Source: Thiothrix sp. (GTDB lineage Bacteria; Pseudomonadota; Gammaproteobacteria; Thiotrichales; Thiotrichaceae). From it: 64,000 nt of DNA. Positions within the stretch are counted from its first letter, which is position 1, and the number at the start of each line of letters is the position of its first letter. The stretch covers positions 1 to 64,000 of the forward strand of contig NZ_JAQTLS010000022.1 in assembly GCF_028714775.1 (NCBI RefSeq). Direction: 5' to 3'. Shown piece by piece: positions 1 to 8,042 of this stretch. The position numbers were made by a program, and so were the translations under genes. The notes beneath the pieces are model-generated. The model saw only the letters and a list, made by a program, of their open reading frames with translations. It was not told where the DNA came from and ran no database searches.

Positions 1-110
1 TGAAATTGAAGAGCAATCCATCGAAATTACGTATTAACGTGAACTTCTTGGGTTGCTTGCTTCTGTGCCTATTGCACTTACCACAAGCCCCCACACAAGT
101 TTTCTGGCTT
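1..110 (-). promoter_or_regulatory. rRNA operon leader with boxA (16S rRNA lies off the left edge)
   Basis: Read on the minus strand, positions 16 to 1 give TTGCTCTTCAATTTCA, very close to the boxA antitermination element (TGCTCTTTAACA) found just before 16S rRNA in gammaproteobacteria. Upstream in the leader, AAGCC at 85-89 and GGCTT at 106-110 can pair as a boxB-like hairpin. Together with the promoter at 157-209 this is a typical rrn leader, so the 16S gene should begin to the left of position 1 and be transcribed leftward. The rRNA itself is not in the window, so this rests on leader signals only. Confidence 0.7.
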
Positions 111-156
111 CTCTTTTTAAACATCGCACAACCTCTGGGGCTGTGAAAGAGGGCGA

Positions 157-209
157 ATCTTATAAGTTTTCAGTATCAGGTGTCAAGCACTTTTTCTAAA
201 AACTTTTTC
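157..209 (-). promoter_or_regulatory. rrn-type strong promoter with UP element and GC-rich discriminator
   Basis: On the minus strand a perfect -35 TTGACA (181-186) is followed after 16 bp by TATAAG (159-164; TAAGAT with 18 bp spacing is an alternative). An A/T tract at about 189-209 fits an UP element for the RNA polymerase alpha subunit. The bases just downstream read TCGCCCTC, a GC-rich discriminator typical of stringently controlled stable-RNA promoters. It faces the boxA leader at the window edge. Confidence 0.75.
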
Positions 210-217
210 GACCCACT

Positions 218-255
218 GGGAAGGGATTTTGCACTAAGTGCTTGATTTCCCTCCC
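218..255 (-). terminator. Stem-loop between the MBL hydrolase gene and the rrn promoter
   Basis: GGGA-A-GGGA (218-226) can pair with TCCCTCCC (248-255) with one bulged base, and an inner GCACT/AGTGC stem (231-241) closes the loop. It lies just downstream of the minus-strand MBL hydrolase gene and before the rrn promoter, so it may separate the two units. There is no T-run, so it is not a classical Rho-independent terminator. The rest of 256-334 shows nothing I can name. Confidence 0.4.
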
Positions 256-334
256 GTTTCAGCGGCGTTTGCCCCTGAAGAAGTTGCGCATTATACAGAC
301 CACACAGGGGTCGTCAACACTTTTATGAAATTAG

Positions 335-1099
335 TTAACACAATTCACACCACCCAATTCCATCCTGTTGATCTGCAAGCTGAATCCAGTTTTGCTCACA
401 ATCCGCCCCCGCACATAAAGCCTTGTGTGCATAGGCAGGCAGGTTGTTATTTTCGCTCAAATGCATACCAATCAGGTGTTGCAAGCCACTCAAATCAAGC
501 TGCCGCAGCAGTTCACTGGACTGCCGATTGTCGAAATGACCATAGCGCCCAGCCACCCGCGACTTCAAAGAAGGCGGATAAGGGCCATCCGCAAGCATTT
601 GGGCGTCGTAGTTACACTCCAACATCAAAGCATCAAGGCGCTGCAACATTTGGACAATAAGCGGGGTATAGCTTCCCGTATCCGTCAGGATTCCCAAGCG
701 GCGAGCACCATCACTGAAAACAAACTGACAGGGTTCACGGGCATCATGCGGCACAGGAAAGGGCGCAACATGCAGATCGTTGATAGCCAACTCTTGATGG
801 ACGTTAATGTAATGGGTTTGGGCAAAGCGGGTGTCACGCATCGCATGATACGTGCCAACAGTTAGCCAGACAGGAAGGTTATAACGACGGGAAAGGCGAC
901 CGACACCGGATGCGTGATCGCCGTGTTCATGTGTAACAAGGATCGCCGTCAGCGACTGAGGAGGACAACCTAAGCGATGGAGCCGCAATTCGGTTTCTCC
1001 CAAGGAAAAACCGCAATCAAGAAGAATCCGGGTATTGCCGGATTCTATCAAGGTTCCATTGCCTTTGCTGCCACTCCCCAGCGAGGCGAAACGCAGCAT
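335..1099 (-). CDS. MBL-fold metallo-hydrolase, YycJ/WalJ-like
   Basis: A 254-residue single-domain metallo-beta-lactamase-fold protein. The metal-binding signature HEHGDH sits near residues 57-62, a further His lies in the PHD segment near residue 118, the ligand Asp is in LTDTG, and a late His is in GMHLSE. The N-terminal FASLGSGSKGN is typical of the YycJ/WalJ group of putative 5'-exonuclease or phosphodiesterase-like hydrolases. Its ATG overlaps the bamC stop codon by one base (TAATG), implying translational coupling in a dapA-bamC-MBL operon. The substrate cannot be read from the sequence. Cytoplasmic, as there is no signal peptide. Confidence 0.85.
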   Translation of the reverse strand: MLRFASLGSGSKGNGTLIESGNTRILLDCGFSLGETELRLHRLGCPPQSLTAILVTHEHGDHASGVGRLSRRYNLPVWLTVGTYHAMRDTRFAQTHYINVHQELAINDLHVAPFPVPHDAREPCQFVFSDGARRLGILTDTGSYTPLIVQMLQRLDALMLECNYDAQMLADGPYPPSLKSRVAGRYGHFDNRQSSELLRQLDLSGLQHLIGMHLSENNNLPAYAHKALCAGADCEQNWIQLADQQDGIGWCELC

Positions 1100-2214
1100 T
1101 AGCGCTCGAATTCAGACTTCAAACGTTCCAAGATGCTTTGTGCAGCACCTGCTTTCAATGGCGTACCATCCACATCACCGATGGTAATGACACTACGGTT
1201 GCCCGCATCGGCAATCATGACTTGGTAGTGGCTACCAATCTTCATGACATCACGGTCAGACTTGAACATACGGGTGAAGAAGCCTTGCTTTTCACCGCGA
1301 TCTGTATCGCCTTGGTAAGTGGCAACGTAGACACCCTTGCCACGCTGCTGGTCTTCAATGCTCAAACCGATGCGCCCCAGCATGACGCCGGTACGAACCC
1401 ATACATCATTTGCACCACCACCAACCATCAAGGCAGGATAGCCACCTTCCAATTGGGTCATCGCCACAGGCACGGAAGTCAAGCTGGCTTCTGGAATTGG
1501 CGCAGCATTTCGGCTTGCATCACCACCCTGCATGAAGATCATCAGGCGATTAAGCATTTCGCCTTCCAATTCCGGCTTGGAAGGCTTGTATTCCCACTTC
1601 GTACCCGTACCGCTCACATGCTCTTCGGCACGCTCGTGACTGAGGTAAACATTCGTCGCCCCCGCAGATGGGCGCTCTAAACGGATTTTGAAACGGTCAC
1701 GGCTACCGGCGTCATACATGCCTTCAAACGCTTTACCCAAGGCTTTGCGAATGAAGTCGAGCGGGATTTCAGCTTTGTTTTCAGCCCAATCGGTTTCCAT
1801 GATGCCAACACGCGGCTCATCACGCTTGATGTCCACACCCATGACACGCCAGAATTCTTGCAGCTTTGGCCACACGGCGTCTGCCGGGGCGTTGACCTGC
1901 AACCAACGGACATTGCCATTACTCATGAGCTGGATACCTGCATTCACTGGCAGGACAGCGCGGCTGTTATGCCGCGCCTCACCACGCGCCAAAGCGCTGG
2001 CACTGACCGAACCACCCGGCATAGCAGAATAGGTCGGGTCGTAATCAGGCGCACTCAGGTCAGGGGGAACTTCAAGTGCGTTGATACTTTTGTTGTTCTT
2101 ATAGTCAATTCGATCGCCCACATCAAAATCAAGGGATTGGCAGGCTGACAAAACCAACACTGAGCTAGCGATCAGGATGGCGGATGACAAATGGCGGATA
2201 TTCATGGGGTTCAT
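1099..2214 (-). CDS. bamC: Outer membrane assembly lipoprotein BamC
   Basis: A 371-residue lipoprotein with a type II signal peptide (hydrophobic stretch, then lipobox LSAC with Cys at about residue 25). The following unstructured segment (FDVGDRIDYKNNK...LEVPPDL) is the conserved BamC stretch that contacts BamD, and two helix-grip domains follow. BamC is an accessory subunit of the BAM complex that inserts beta-barrel proteins in the outer membrane. It lies directly downstream of dapA, the classical gammaproteobacterial arrangement, which supports the call. A second ATG at 2205 is possible; neither start has a strong ribosome-binding site. Confidence 0.9.
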   Translation of the reverse strand: MNPMNIRHLSSAILIASSVLVLSACQSLDFDVGDRIDYKNNKSINALEVPPDLSAPDYDPTYSAMPGGSVSASALARGEARHNSRAVLPVNAGIQLMSNGNVRWLQVNAPADAVWPKLQEFWRVMGVDIKRDEPRVGIMETDWAENKAEIPLDFIRKALGKAFEGMYDAGSRDRFKIRLERPSAGATNVYLSHERAEEHVSGTGTKWEYKPSKPELEGEMLNRLMIFMQGGDASRNAAPIPEASLTSVPVAMTQLEGGYPALMVGGGANDVWVRTGVMLGRIGLSIEDQQRGKGVYVATYQGDTDRGEKQGFFTRMFKSDRDVMKIGSHYQVMIADAGNRSVITIGDVDGTPLKAGAAQSILERLKSEFER

Positions 2215-2230
2215 TGTATATACCGTTTTA

Positions 2231-3118
2231 TTAACTAATACACTCTATTCCTGCTTTACGCATCGCCGCCAGCACTTTCGGCTGAACCGCATCTGAAAGC
2301 GGTACAAGCGGCAAACGGATACCTTGCACATCCCCGTAACCCATCTTTGCCAATGCCCATTTGACCGGGATTGGATTGGGTTCAAGGAACAAATCTTTAT
2401 GCAAGTCTTCCAGCGTCGCATTGATGCGGGCAGCGGTTTCCCGATCGCCTGCCAATGCAGCAGCACACATTTCATGCATGGCTCGCGGTGCGACATTCGC
2501 GGTAACTGAAATGTCACCTTTGCCACCCACCAGGATCAACTCCATCGCGGTAGCATCGTCACCACTGTAAACATCCATGCGGTCGCCACAACGGTTCATA
2601 ATGTCTCTGGCTCGCTCCAGATTACCCGTGGCTTCCTTGATACCAACAATATTGGAAATGCCCGACAAGCGTTCGACCGTTTCCGGTAACAGGTCACAGG
2701 CAGTACGCCCCGGCACGTTATAAAGGATTTGCGGAATGGCAACCCGTTCGGCAATCGCTTTATAATGCTGGTATAAGCCTTCCTGAGTAGGCTTATTATA
2801 GTACGGCGTTACCAAAAGACAGGCATCAGCACCATCTTGCATGGCGATTTCCGTCATTTCAATGGCTTCTGCCGTACTGTTGGAACCTGTGCCTGCAATC
2901 ACGGGAATCTTGCCCGCGACCAGCTCAATCACACGTTTCATGACATGGCGGTGTTCCTTGTAATTCAAGGTTGCCGATTCGCCGGTCGTACCCACTGCCA
3001 CGATAGCGTCCGTGCCGTTTTCAAGATGGAAGGCTACCAATGCTTCCAATGCCGCTTCATCAACCGCCCCCAGTGCTGTCATTGGGGTGATGATTGCCAC
3101 CATACTGCCGCGAAACAT
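2231..3118 (-). CDS. dapA: 4-hydroxy-tetrahydrodipicolinate synthase
   Basis: Condenses pyruvate with aspartate semialdehyde, the first committed step of lysine and diaminopimelate synthesis. The 295-residue TIM barrel starts MFRGSMVAIITPM and shows GTTGES, the tyrosine motif YYNKPTQ, YNVPGRT and the Schiff-base lysine in GIKEATG. The start at 3118 is chosen because GGAGGATCGC precedes the ATG; an in-frame extension of 19 codons upstream has no such site and would not match the family. Cytoplasmic. First gene of the dapA-bamC-MBL operon, divergent from the peroxiredoxin gene. Confidence 0.96.
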   Translation of the reverse strand: MFRGSMVAIITPMTALGAVDEAALEALVAFHLENGTDAIVAVGTTGESATLNYKEHRHVMKRVIELVAGKIPVIAGTGSNSTAEAIEMTEIAMQDGADACLLVTPYYNKPTQEGLYQHYKAIAERVAIPQILYNVPGRTACDLLPETVERLSGISNIVGIKEATGNLERARDIMNRCGDRMDVYSGDDATAMELILVGGKGDISVTANVAPRAMHEMCAAALAGDRETAARINATLEDLHKDLFLEPNPIPVKWALAKMGYGDVQGIRLPLVPLSDAVQPKVLAAMRKAGIECIS

Positions 3119-3208
3119 GCGATCCTCCAAAAAATAATTTGACAGCATACTACTGGCGCGGTTAATGAAACACAAGCATTACACTCTACCCTGAAATAGG
3201 AGAAACGC

Positions 3209-3682
3209 ATGACTATCCCGACGATTGGCAACCCGCTGGCAGACTTTACGGTTGCAGCGACTTCTGGCAAAACCTTCCGGCTATCCGATTTTAAGGACAA
3301 GGCCAACGTTGTCCTTTATTTTTACCCCAAGGACAGCACACCCGGCTGCACAACAGAAGGCCAAGATTTCCGCGATAACCATGCGCAATTTCTGGCAGCA
3401 GGCACGGAAATATTCGGCATTTCCCGCGATAGCCTGAAGTCGCACGAGAATTTCAAGGCGAAACAGGCATTCCCGTTTGAATTGCTGAGCGATGCTGATG
3501 AAGCACTGTGCAACCTGTTCGATGTCATCAAGCTGAAAAATATGTATGGCAAACAGGTGCGGGGGATCGAACGCAGTACGTTCTTGATTGACAAACAGGG
3601 CATCCTGCGCAATGAATGGCGTAAGGTTTCTGTCAAAAATCATGTAGCCAGCGTGCTGGAGGCAGCCCAAGCGCTATCCTAA
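3209..3682 (+). CDS. bcp: Thioredoxin-dependent peroxiredoxin, BCP/PrxQ family (1-Cys form)
   Basis: A 157-residue peroxiredoxin that reduces hydrogen peroxide and organic hydroperoxides. The thioredoxin-like fold is indicated by VVLYFYPKDSTPGCT with the peroxidatic Cys at residue 47 and a conserved Arg later (RSTFLID). The resolving Cys usual five residues after it in BCP proteins is absent: the segment reads CTTEGQDFRD. No other Cys is placed near it, so it probably works as a 1-Cys enzyme or uses an external thiol. A good ribosome site (AGGAGAAACGC) precedes the ATG. Confidence 0.9.
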   Translation: MTIPTIGNPLADFTVAATSGKTFRLSDFKDKANVVLYFYPKDSTPGCTTEGQDFRDNHAQFLAAGTEIFGISRDSLKSHENFKAKQAFPFELLSDADEALCNLFDVIKLKNMYGKQVRGIERSTFLIDKQGILRNEWRKVSVKNHVASVLEAAQALS

Positions 3683-3711
3683 ACCGCCTAAAGAACTATC
3701 AAGGAAACATT

Positions 3712-5136
3712 ATGAGCCCGGTACACACCCAGCATAGCCATGAAAAACGCCTGTTTGTGCTTGATACCAATGTGTTAATGCACGATCCGACGGCGCTGTT
3801 CCGTTTTCAGGAACATGACATTTTCCTACCGATGGTGGTGCTGGAGGAGTTGGATCGCGGCAAGAAAGGTGTTTCCGAAGTTGCCCGCAATGTGCGCCAA
3901 GTCAGCCGTTTTATGGATGATTTGATTTCCGACGCGAGGGTGGAAGGCATCCGCGAAGGCATTTCACTGGCTAGCGATTGGCTCAAAACCAATGGCAAAG
4001 GCGGGGCGAGCGGCAAGCTGCTGTTCCAAACGGAAGCACTGAACCAGAAATTACCGCCGAACTTGCCGGGGGATTCGCCGGACAATACCATCCTGACGGT
4101 GGCACTCAGCTTGCAGGACAAGTACCCCGAGCGGGATGTGATTCTGGTTTCCAAAGACATTAATTTGCGCATCAAGGCCACCATCATCGGACTGAAGGCG
4201 GAAGATTATTTCAACGACCAAGTGCTGGATGACACCGACCTGTTGCCGACAGGCTTCCACGAGTTGCCAGCGGATTTCTGGGAACAGCACAGCAAGGTGA
4301 TGGAATCGTGGCAGGAGCGTGGGCATACATTTTATCGCCTGCACGGACCGATGATCCGCGATTGGTTGCCGGGGCAATTCATTGCTATTGCGGGCGAACA
4401 GCCGTTTCAAGCCATTGTGCGCCAAAAAGCGGAAGACCATGTGGTGATCGAAACCATCCGCGATTTCACCGAGCCGCGCCACGCAGTGTGGGGAATTACT
4501 GCACGTAACCGCGAGCAGAACTTCGCTGTCAACCTGTTGATGGATCCAGAAATCGACATTGTTACCATGCTGGGTGTTGCCGGGACGGGTAAAACGCTGC
4601 TGACACTGGCAGCAGCGTTGGCGCAAACGCTCGACGAACAGCTTTACAAAGAAATCATCATGACCCGCGTGACCGTGCCCGTTGGTGAGGACATCGGCTT
4701 CTTACCGGGCACGGAAGAGGAAAAAATGGCACCGTGGATGGGCGCGTTGATGGATAACTTGGAAGTCCTGACCCAGCCAACCACGGGCAGCAAATGGGGA
4801 CGCAACGCCACCGACGAGTTCCTGATGAGCAAGATCAAGATCAAGTCGCTGAACTTCATGCGCGGGCGCACCTTCCTCAACCGTTTCATCATTATTGATG
4901 AGGCGCAAAACCTCACGCCTAAACAGATGAAAACCTTGATTACTCGCGCAGGGCCGGGGACAAAAGTGGTCTGCCTTGGTAACATCGCGCAAATTGATAC
5001 GCCTTACCTGACGGAAACGTCCTCTGGCCTGACGTATGTGGTTGACCACCTCAAGGGCTGGGAACACGCTGGGCATGTGACTTTGCAACGCGGGGAACGC
5101 TCACGCTTGGCGGATTACGCTTCCGAACATTTGTAA
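3712..5136 (+). CDS. PIN domain-PhoH ATPase fusion (PhoH2 / YlaK type)
   Basis: A 474-residue two-domain protein. The N-terminal PIN nuclease domain (about residues 14-150) begins with FVLDTNVLMHDP and carries the acidic residues expected for metal-dependent RNA cleavage. The C-terminal PhoH domain has Walker A GVAGTGKT at residues 288-295 and Walker B IIIDEAQN at 393-400. Proteins of this layout are described as ATP-dependent RNA helicase-ribonucleases. It lies 30 bp after bcp and 14 bp before dedA in the same direction, so they may share a transcript. A specific RNA target is not deducible. Confidence 0.92.
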   Translation: MSPVHTQHSHEKRLFVLDTNVLMHDPTALFRFQEHDIFLPMVVLEELDRGKKGVSEVARNVRQVSRFMDDLISDARVEGIREGISLASDWLKTNGKGGASGKLLFQTEALNQKLPPNLPGDSPDNTILTVALSLQDKYPERDVILVSKDINLRIKATIIGLKAEDYFNDQVLDDTDLLPTGFHELPADFWEQHSKVMESWQERGHTFYRLHGPMIRDWLPGQFIAIAGEQPFQAIVRQKAEDHVVIETIRDFTEPRHAVWGITARNREQNFAVNLLMDPEIDIVTMLGVAGTGKTLLTLAAALAQTLDEQLYKEIIMTRVTVPVGEDIGFLPGTEEEKMAPWMGALMDNLEVLTQPTTGSKWGRNATDEFLMSKIKIKSLNFMRGRTFLNRFIIIDEAQNLTPKQMKTLITRAGPGTKVVCLGNIAQIDTPYLTETSSGLTYVVDHLKGWEHAGHVTLQRGERSRLADYASEHL

Positions 5137-5150
5137 TACAAGGATTTGAT

Positions 5151-5753
5151 ATGTTGCATGATTTTGTCGGCTGGGTATTAGCCACAGTGGATGCATGGGG
5201 TTACTTGGGCATCTTTATTGCGATGGCAATGGAATCAACCGTGCTGCCCATTCCGAGTGAATTGGTGGTCATTCCGGCAGGCATGTTGGCACACCAAGGT
5301 AAAATGGACTTAACATTGGTGGTATTGGCATCCACTTTGGGTAGCCTTGTGGGTGCTTCCATCAACTATGCTTTCGCCTTGTGGGTTGGTCGCCCGTTTT
5401 TGGAAAAGTATGGCAAATACTTTTTCGTGCGCCCTGCCCTATTGCACAAAACCGATGCTTTTTTCCTCAAGCACGGCGCGATTTCAACCTTTACCGGACG
5501 CTTAGTGCTGGGGATCCGTCACTTGATTTCCTTGCCTGCGGGACTGACACGGATGAATCCGGCAGCATTCGCGTTATATACCATCCTCGGCGCAGGATTA
5601 TGGTCACTGGTATTGGCATTGTTTGGCTACTTCATCGGCGGCAACCAAGCGCTGATTGAAGAAAATAAACTGCTGATTACTGCGGGTGTGCTGAGTTTCG
5701 TATTACTGGTATTGGCGGGGTATTATTTTTGGCAGAAACGGCAAACCGCGTAA
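5151..5753 (+). CDS. DedA family membrane protein
   Basis: A 200-residue inner-membrane protein with about five hydrophobic segments. The DedA signature is seen in the proline-bearing E(S)TVLPIPSE near residue 28 and in F-TGRLVLGIRHLISLPAG near residue 117, whose Arg residues are conserved in the family. DedA proteins are implicated in undecaprenyl-phosphate or other phospholipid flipping and in proton-motive-force homeostasis. AAGGA precedes the ATG. It is the last gene of the bcp-phoH-dedA run and converges with the transporter gene. Confidence 0.9.
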   Translation: MLHDFVGWVLATVDAWGYLGIFIAMAMESTVLPIPSELVVIPAGMLAHQGKMDLTLVVLASTLGSLVGASINYAFALWVGRPFLEKYGKYFFVRPALLHKTDAFFLKHGAISTFTGRLVLGIRHLISLPAGLTRMNPAAFALYTILGAGLWSLVLALFGYFIGGNQALIEENKLLITAGVLSFVLLVLAGYYFWQKRQTA

Positions 5754-5773
5754 GGTTGCCAACAACCGCAATG

Positions 5774-6856
5774 TTAGTTACCAAGCTGTGCGGCTTCTGC
5801 CGCCGCCTTGGCCTCATCCGCCTTCCTATCCACCAACCAATCGGTTACACCTGCCCCAATCCACATACTGAATAGTGCGACCCAAGCCGTAATGACCAGC
5901 AATGCCCCGCCCGTTACGCCCGCACCCACAGCGCAGCCACCTGCTAACATACCGCCAAAACCCATTAAAGCAGCGCCAATCAAAAAACGCGCAAACCCAC
6001 TGTCCTCGGTAAATTTCTGCCATTTGAACTCGCGGGTAAGCAATGCCGCAGACAGCGAACCCATAAACACACCGGGAACAAGACCCACGTCAAAACTCAG
6101 TGGCAACTGCGGCTGGTTGATCAGCCCCATCAACGTATCTGCGGAAGAACCCGTGAAACTCACACTTTTGACCTGCACGATGTCGAAAGAATTTGCTGCC
6201 TGCCAACTGGTCAACAACCAACCCAATGCCACACTCAGCCCTGTAATGACTGCGGCGAAACCCCACCACTTATTGACTTCATGGCGTTTGGCGAACCATA
6301 GGGCAAACAACAAAAACACCGTCCCCAACAACAAACCGCCGTAGGATGGCAGTAAATAGGCAAAGCTACGGGAATCACCATCAACCAACCACCAAGACGA
6401 CATTTCTTCGCGTAACGGGGAAAGCCCACCGCGCAGCGATGCTTGTGCAACAATGGTAACAACCAGCCCCGCCACCATCGTGCGCATATTACCCGTAGCA
6501 GACAACACCAACAGGCGGCTGGCACAACCACCCGCCAACACCATGCCCCCACCAAACAATAAGCCACCAATAATCGCACCAGACATTGAGCCTACGTTAT
6601 TCAACTGGCGGATTTGCCGGGTATCAATAAGCCCTGCGTCAATGAAATACTGCGTACCGATCATGGCTGTACCAAAAGCCAGCAGCCAGATAGCGAATTT
6701 CTTACCCGACTGACCACGCCAAAATTCCACGCAAGCTGCCCGTAAACAAAAACGGCTTTGTTGCGCGAAAACACCAAAAACAAGCCCCACCAACACACCG
6801 AGTATGGCGGAAATTTCTTCGGTACTGAACCCATCAAATAATACGTCGTAACTCAT
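5774..6856 (-). CDS. YeeE/YedE family transporter, probable thiosulfate uptake (TsuA-like)
   Basis: About 360 residues with many hydrophobic helices and duplicated half-repeats. Conserved cysteines occur in FCLRAACVEF, GGCASR and GGCAVGAG, the type of Cys residues that relay thiosulfate in TsuA. The likely substrate is thiosulfate or a related sulfur species, which fits the sulfur genes elsewhere in the window. The ATG at 6856 is preceded by GGAGAG; a GTG at 6886 is possible but has no ribosome site. The divergent upstream region has FNR-like palindromes. Confidence 0.88.
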   Translation of the reverse strand: MSYDVLFDGFSTEEISAILGVLVGLVFGVFAQQSRFCLRAACVEFWRGQSGKKFAIWLLAFGTAMIGTQYFIDAGLIDTRQIRQLNNVGSMSGAIIGGLLFGGGMVLAGGCASRLLVLSATGNMRTMVAGLVVTIVAQASLRGGLSPLREEMSSWWLVDGDSRSFAYLLPSYGGLLLGTVFLLFALWFAKRHEVNKWWGFAAVITGLSVALGWLLTSWQAANSFDIVQVKSVSFTGSSADTLMGLINQPQLPLSFDVGLVPGVFMGSLSAALLTREFKWQKFTEDSGFARFLIGAALMGFGGMLAGGCAVGAGVTGGALLVITAWVALFSMWIGAGVTDWLVDRKADEAKAAAEAAQLGN

Positions 6857-6941
6857 TTCACTCTCCGCTCCCCGTGAGGATGACACAGGAAACCATTCAA
6901 ATAGCAGTCGCCTATCTTAATCAGTATATAAGCAGGCACTA

Positions 6942-6955
6942 ATGATATGTATCAA
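6942..6955. promoter_or_regulatory. FNR/CRP-family-like palindrome 1
   Basis: ATGAT-ATGT-ATCAA matches nine of the ten defined bases of the FNR consensus TTGAT-N4-ATCAA. It lies about 87 bp upstream of the transporter start and about 226 bp before the outer-membrane protein start, in their divergent intergenic region. It fits a site for FNR, ANR or DNR type regulators; the actual regulator is unknown. Confidence 0.45.
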
Positions 6956-7018
6956 CATATGCGCAACCAGCAATAAAAAGAACAGCCCTTCCTCCACCTG
7001 ACAGATTCTCACAATAAA

Positions 7019-7032
7019 CTGATATTTATCAC
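7019..7032. promoter_or_regulatory. FNR/CRP-family-like palindrome 2
   Basis: CTGAT-ATTT-ATCAC contains a perfect TGAT-N4-ATCA core, the second such site in the same intergenic region, about 77 bp from the first. Two sites in one divergent promoter support oxygen- or nitrogen-oxide-responsive control of one or both flanking genes. Spacing to the +1 cannot be fixed from sequence alone. Confidence 0.45.
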
Positions 7033-7180
7033 ATTTATACATCCTATGCTTCGTTGAGTTTTGAATACAGCGCTCCTACACTTTAACTGTAGTTCCGTGT
7101 AATCAGATGAACAAAAAAGCAGTTTCGTTCGGTTATTTTCATAACAAATACATGCCGTTAGAAATATAAGGGAGTGCGTC

Positions 7181-8035
7181 ATGAGCAAGCAAATCAATGT
7201 TTCCTTGAAAAATATCAGCCCCCCATCAACGAAAGCGATGAAAAAACAAGTTCTGCTGGCCTTGTCAGCGCTATTCATTATTTCAACAAATGCTTGCTGG
7301 GCAGCCGATGATCCCACAGGCATCAAAGTCAAAGCGGATATTTGGGCAGCAAATGGCTCAAAATATACCGAAACCGCCAGCGCACCCGGTTCCAACGCGC
7401 CTCATGGCACACTGGACACCAACTTTCTGAAACTCTCCGCAGAAAAAAGCTTTGGCAAGATACACGTAGAAGGCGTCCTGAATAGTGGGAACATCCTCAA
7501 GCAAAAAATGTATCTGGATCAAGCAGAAACCGACCGAGTGGATATTGACGGTGACATCATCGGCGGCGAGATCAATGGCTATTACCGGATGGGTACGCCA
7601 TCCCGCTATCTTGACGCTGGGGTAGGTTATCTTCACTCCAAAACAACCAAGGAATTTTATAATCACACGGTCGCAGGAGTTCCTGATGCTGCCAGACAAG
7701 GCAATTTCGGCAATTTCAAGATGACCACCGATGTCCTAGCCGCCAAACTGCGCGGGCGGACAATGCGGGGAAATGTTGGCGTGGAGGGCAGCGCCTCTTA
7801 CGGACCAGCATGGAATAGCACCACCGTGACAGGATGGGCTGGGACAACCCACGAAAAGGCCAAAGGTTACAATTCCATCCTTGAAGGCGCTGTCATCTGG
7901 ACACCACGACCTGCGATGGAAGTGAAAGCTGGCTATCGGGACGAAACCCTTTACTTCGATCCACCTTCTGAAGGCAAGCATGACTTGGACATCAAATTTA
8001 AGGGATTTTTTGTTGCAGGCATCTGGCAGTTCTAA
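7181..8035 (+). CDS. Predicted outer-membrane beta-barrel protein
   Basis: A 284-residue exported protein of unknown function. The first start, ATG at 7181, has AGGGAG before it and gives a long signal peptide with the hydrophobic core LLALSALFIISTNA and a probable cut near CWA-AD (about residue 42); an internal ATG at 7238 would give a more ordinary signal but lacks a clear ribosome site. The mature part alternates short amphipathic strands and Gly turns and ends in Phe (GIWQF), the usual beta-barrel C-terminal signal. Divergent from the thiosulfate-type transporter with shared FNR-like sites. I do not recognise a named family. Confidence 0.7.
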   Translation: MSKQINVSLKNISPPSTKAMKKQVLLALSALFIISTNACWAADDPTGIKVKADIWAANGSKYTETASAPGSNAPHGTLDTNFLKLSAEKSFGKIHVEGVLNSGNILKQKMYLDQAETDRVDIDGDIIGGEINGYYRMGTPSRYLDAGVGYLHSKTTKEFYNHTVAGVPDAARQGNFGNFKMTTDVLAAKLRGRTMRGNVGVEGSASYGPAWNSTTVTGWAGTTHEKAKGYNSILEGAVIWTPRPAMEVKAGYRDETLYFDPPSEGKHDLDIKFKGFFVAGIWQF

Positions 8036-8042
8036 CCAACAT

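Noticed and set aside
2-37. Possible C-terminus of a plus-strand protein (EIEEQSIEITY then stop)
   Set aside because: The same bases read on the minus strand are a good boxA of an rRNA leader downstream of a strong rrn promoter, which explains the region better.
238-1099. Plus-strand frames opposite the MBL hydrolase gene
   Set aside because: They have no domain pattern and overlap completely a gene with a clear HEHGDH motif.
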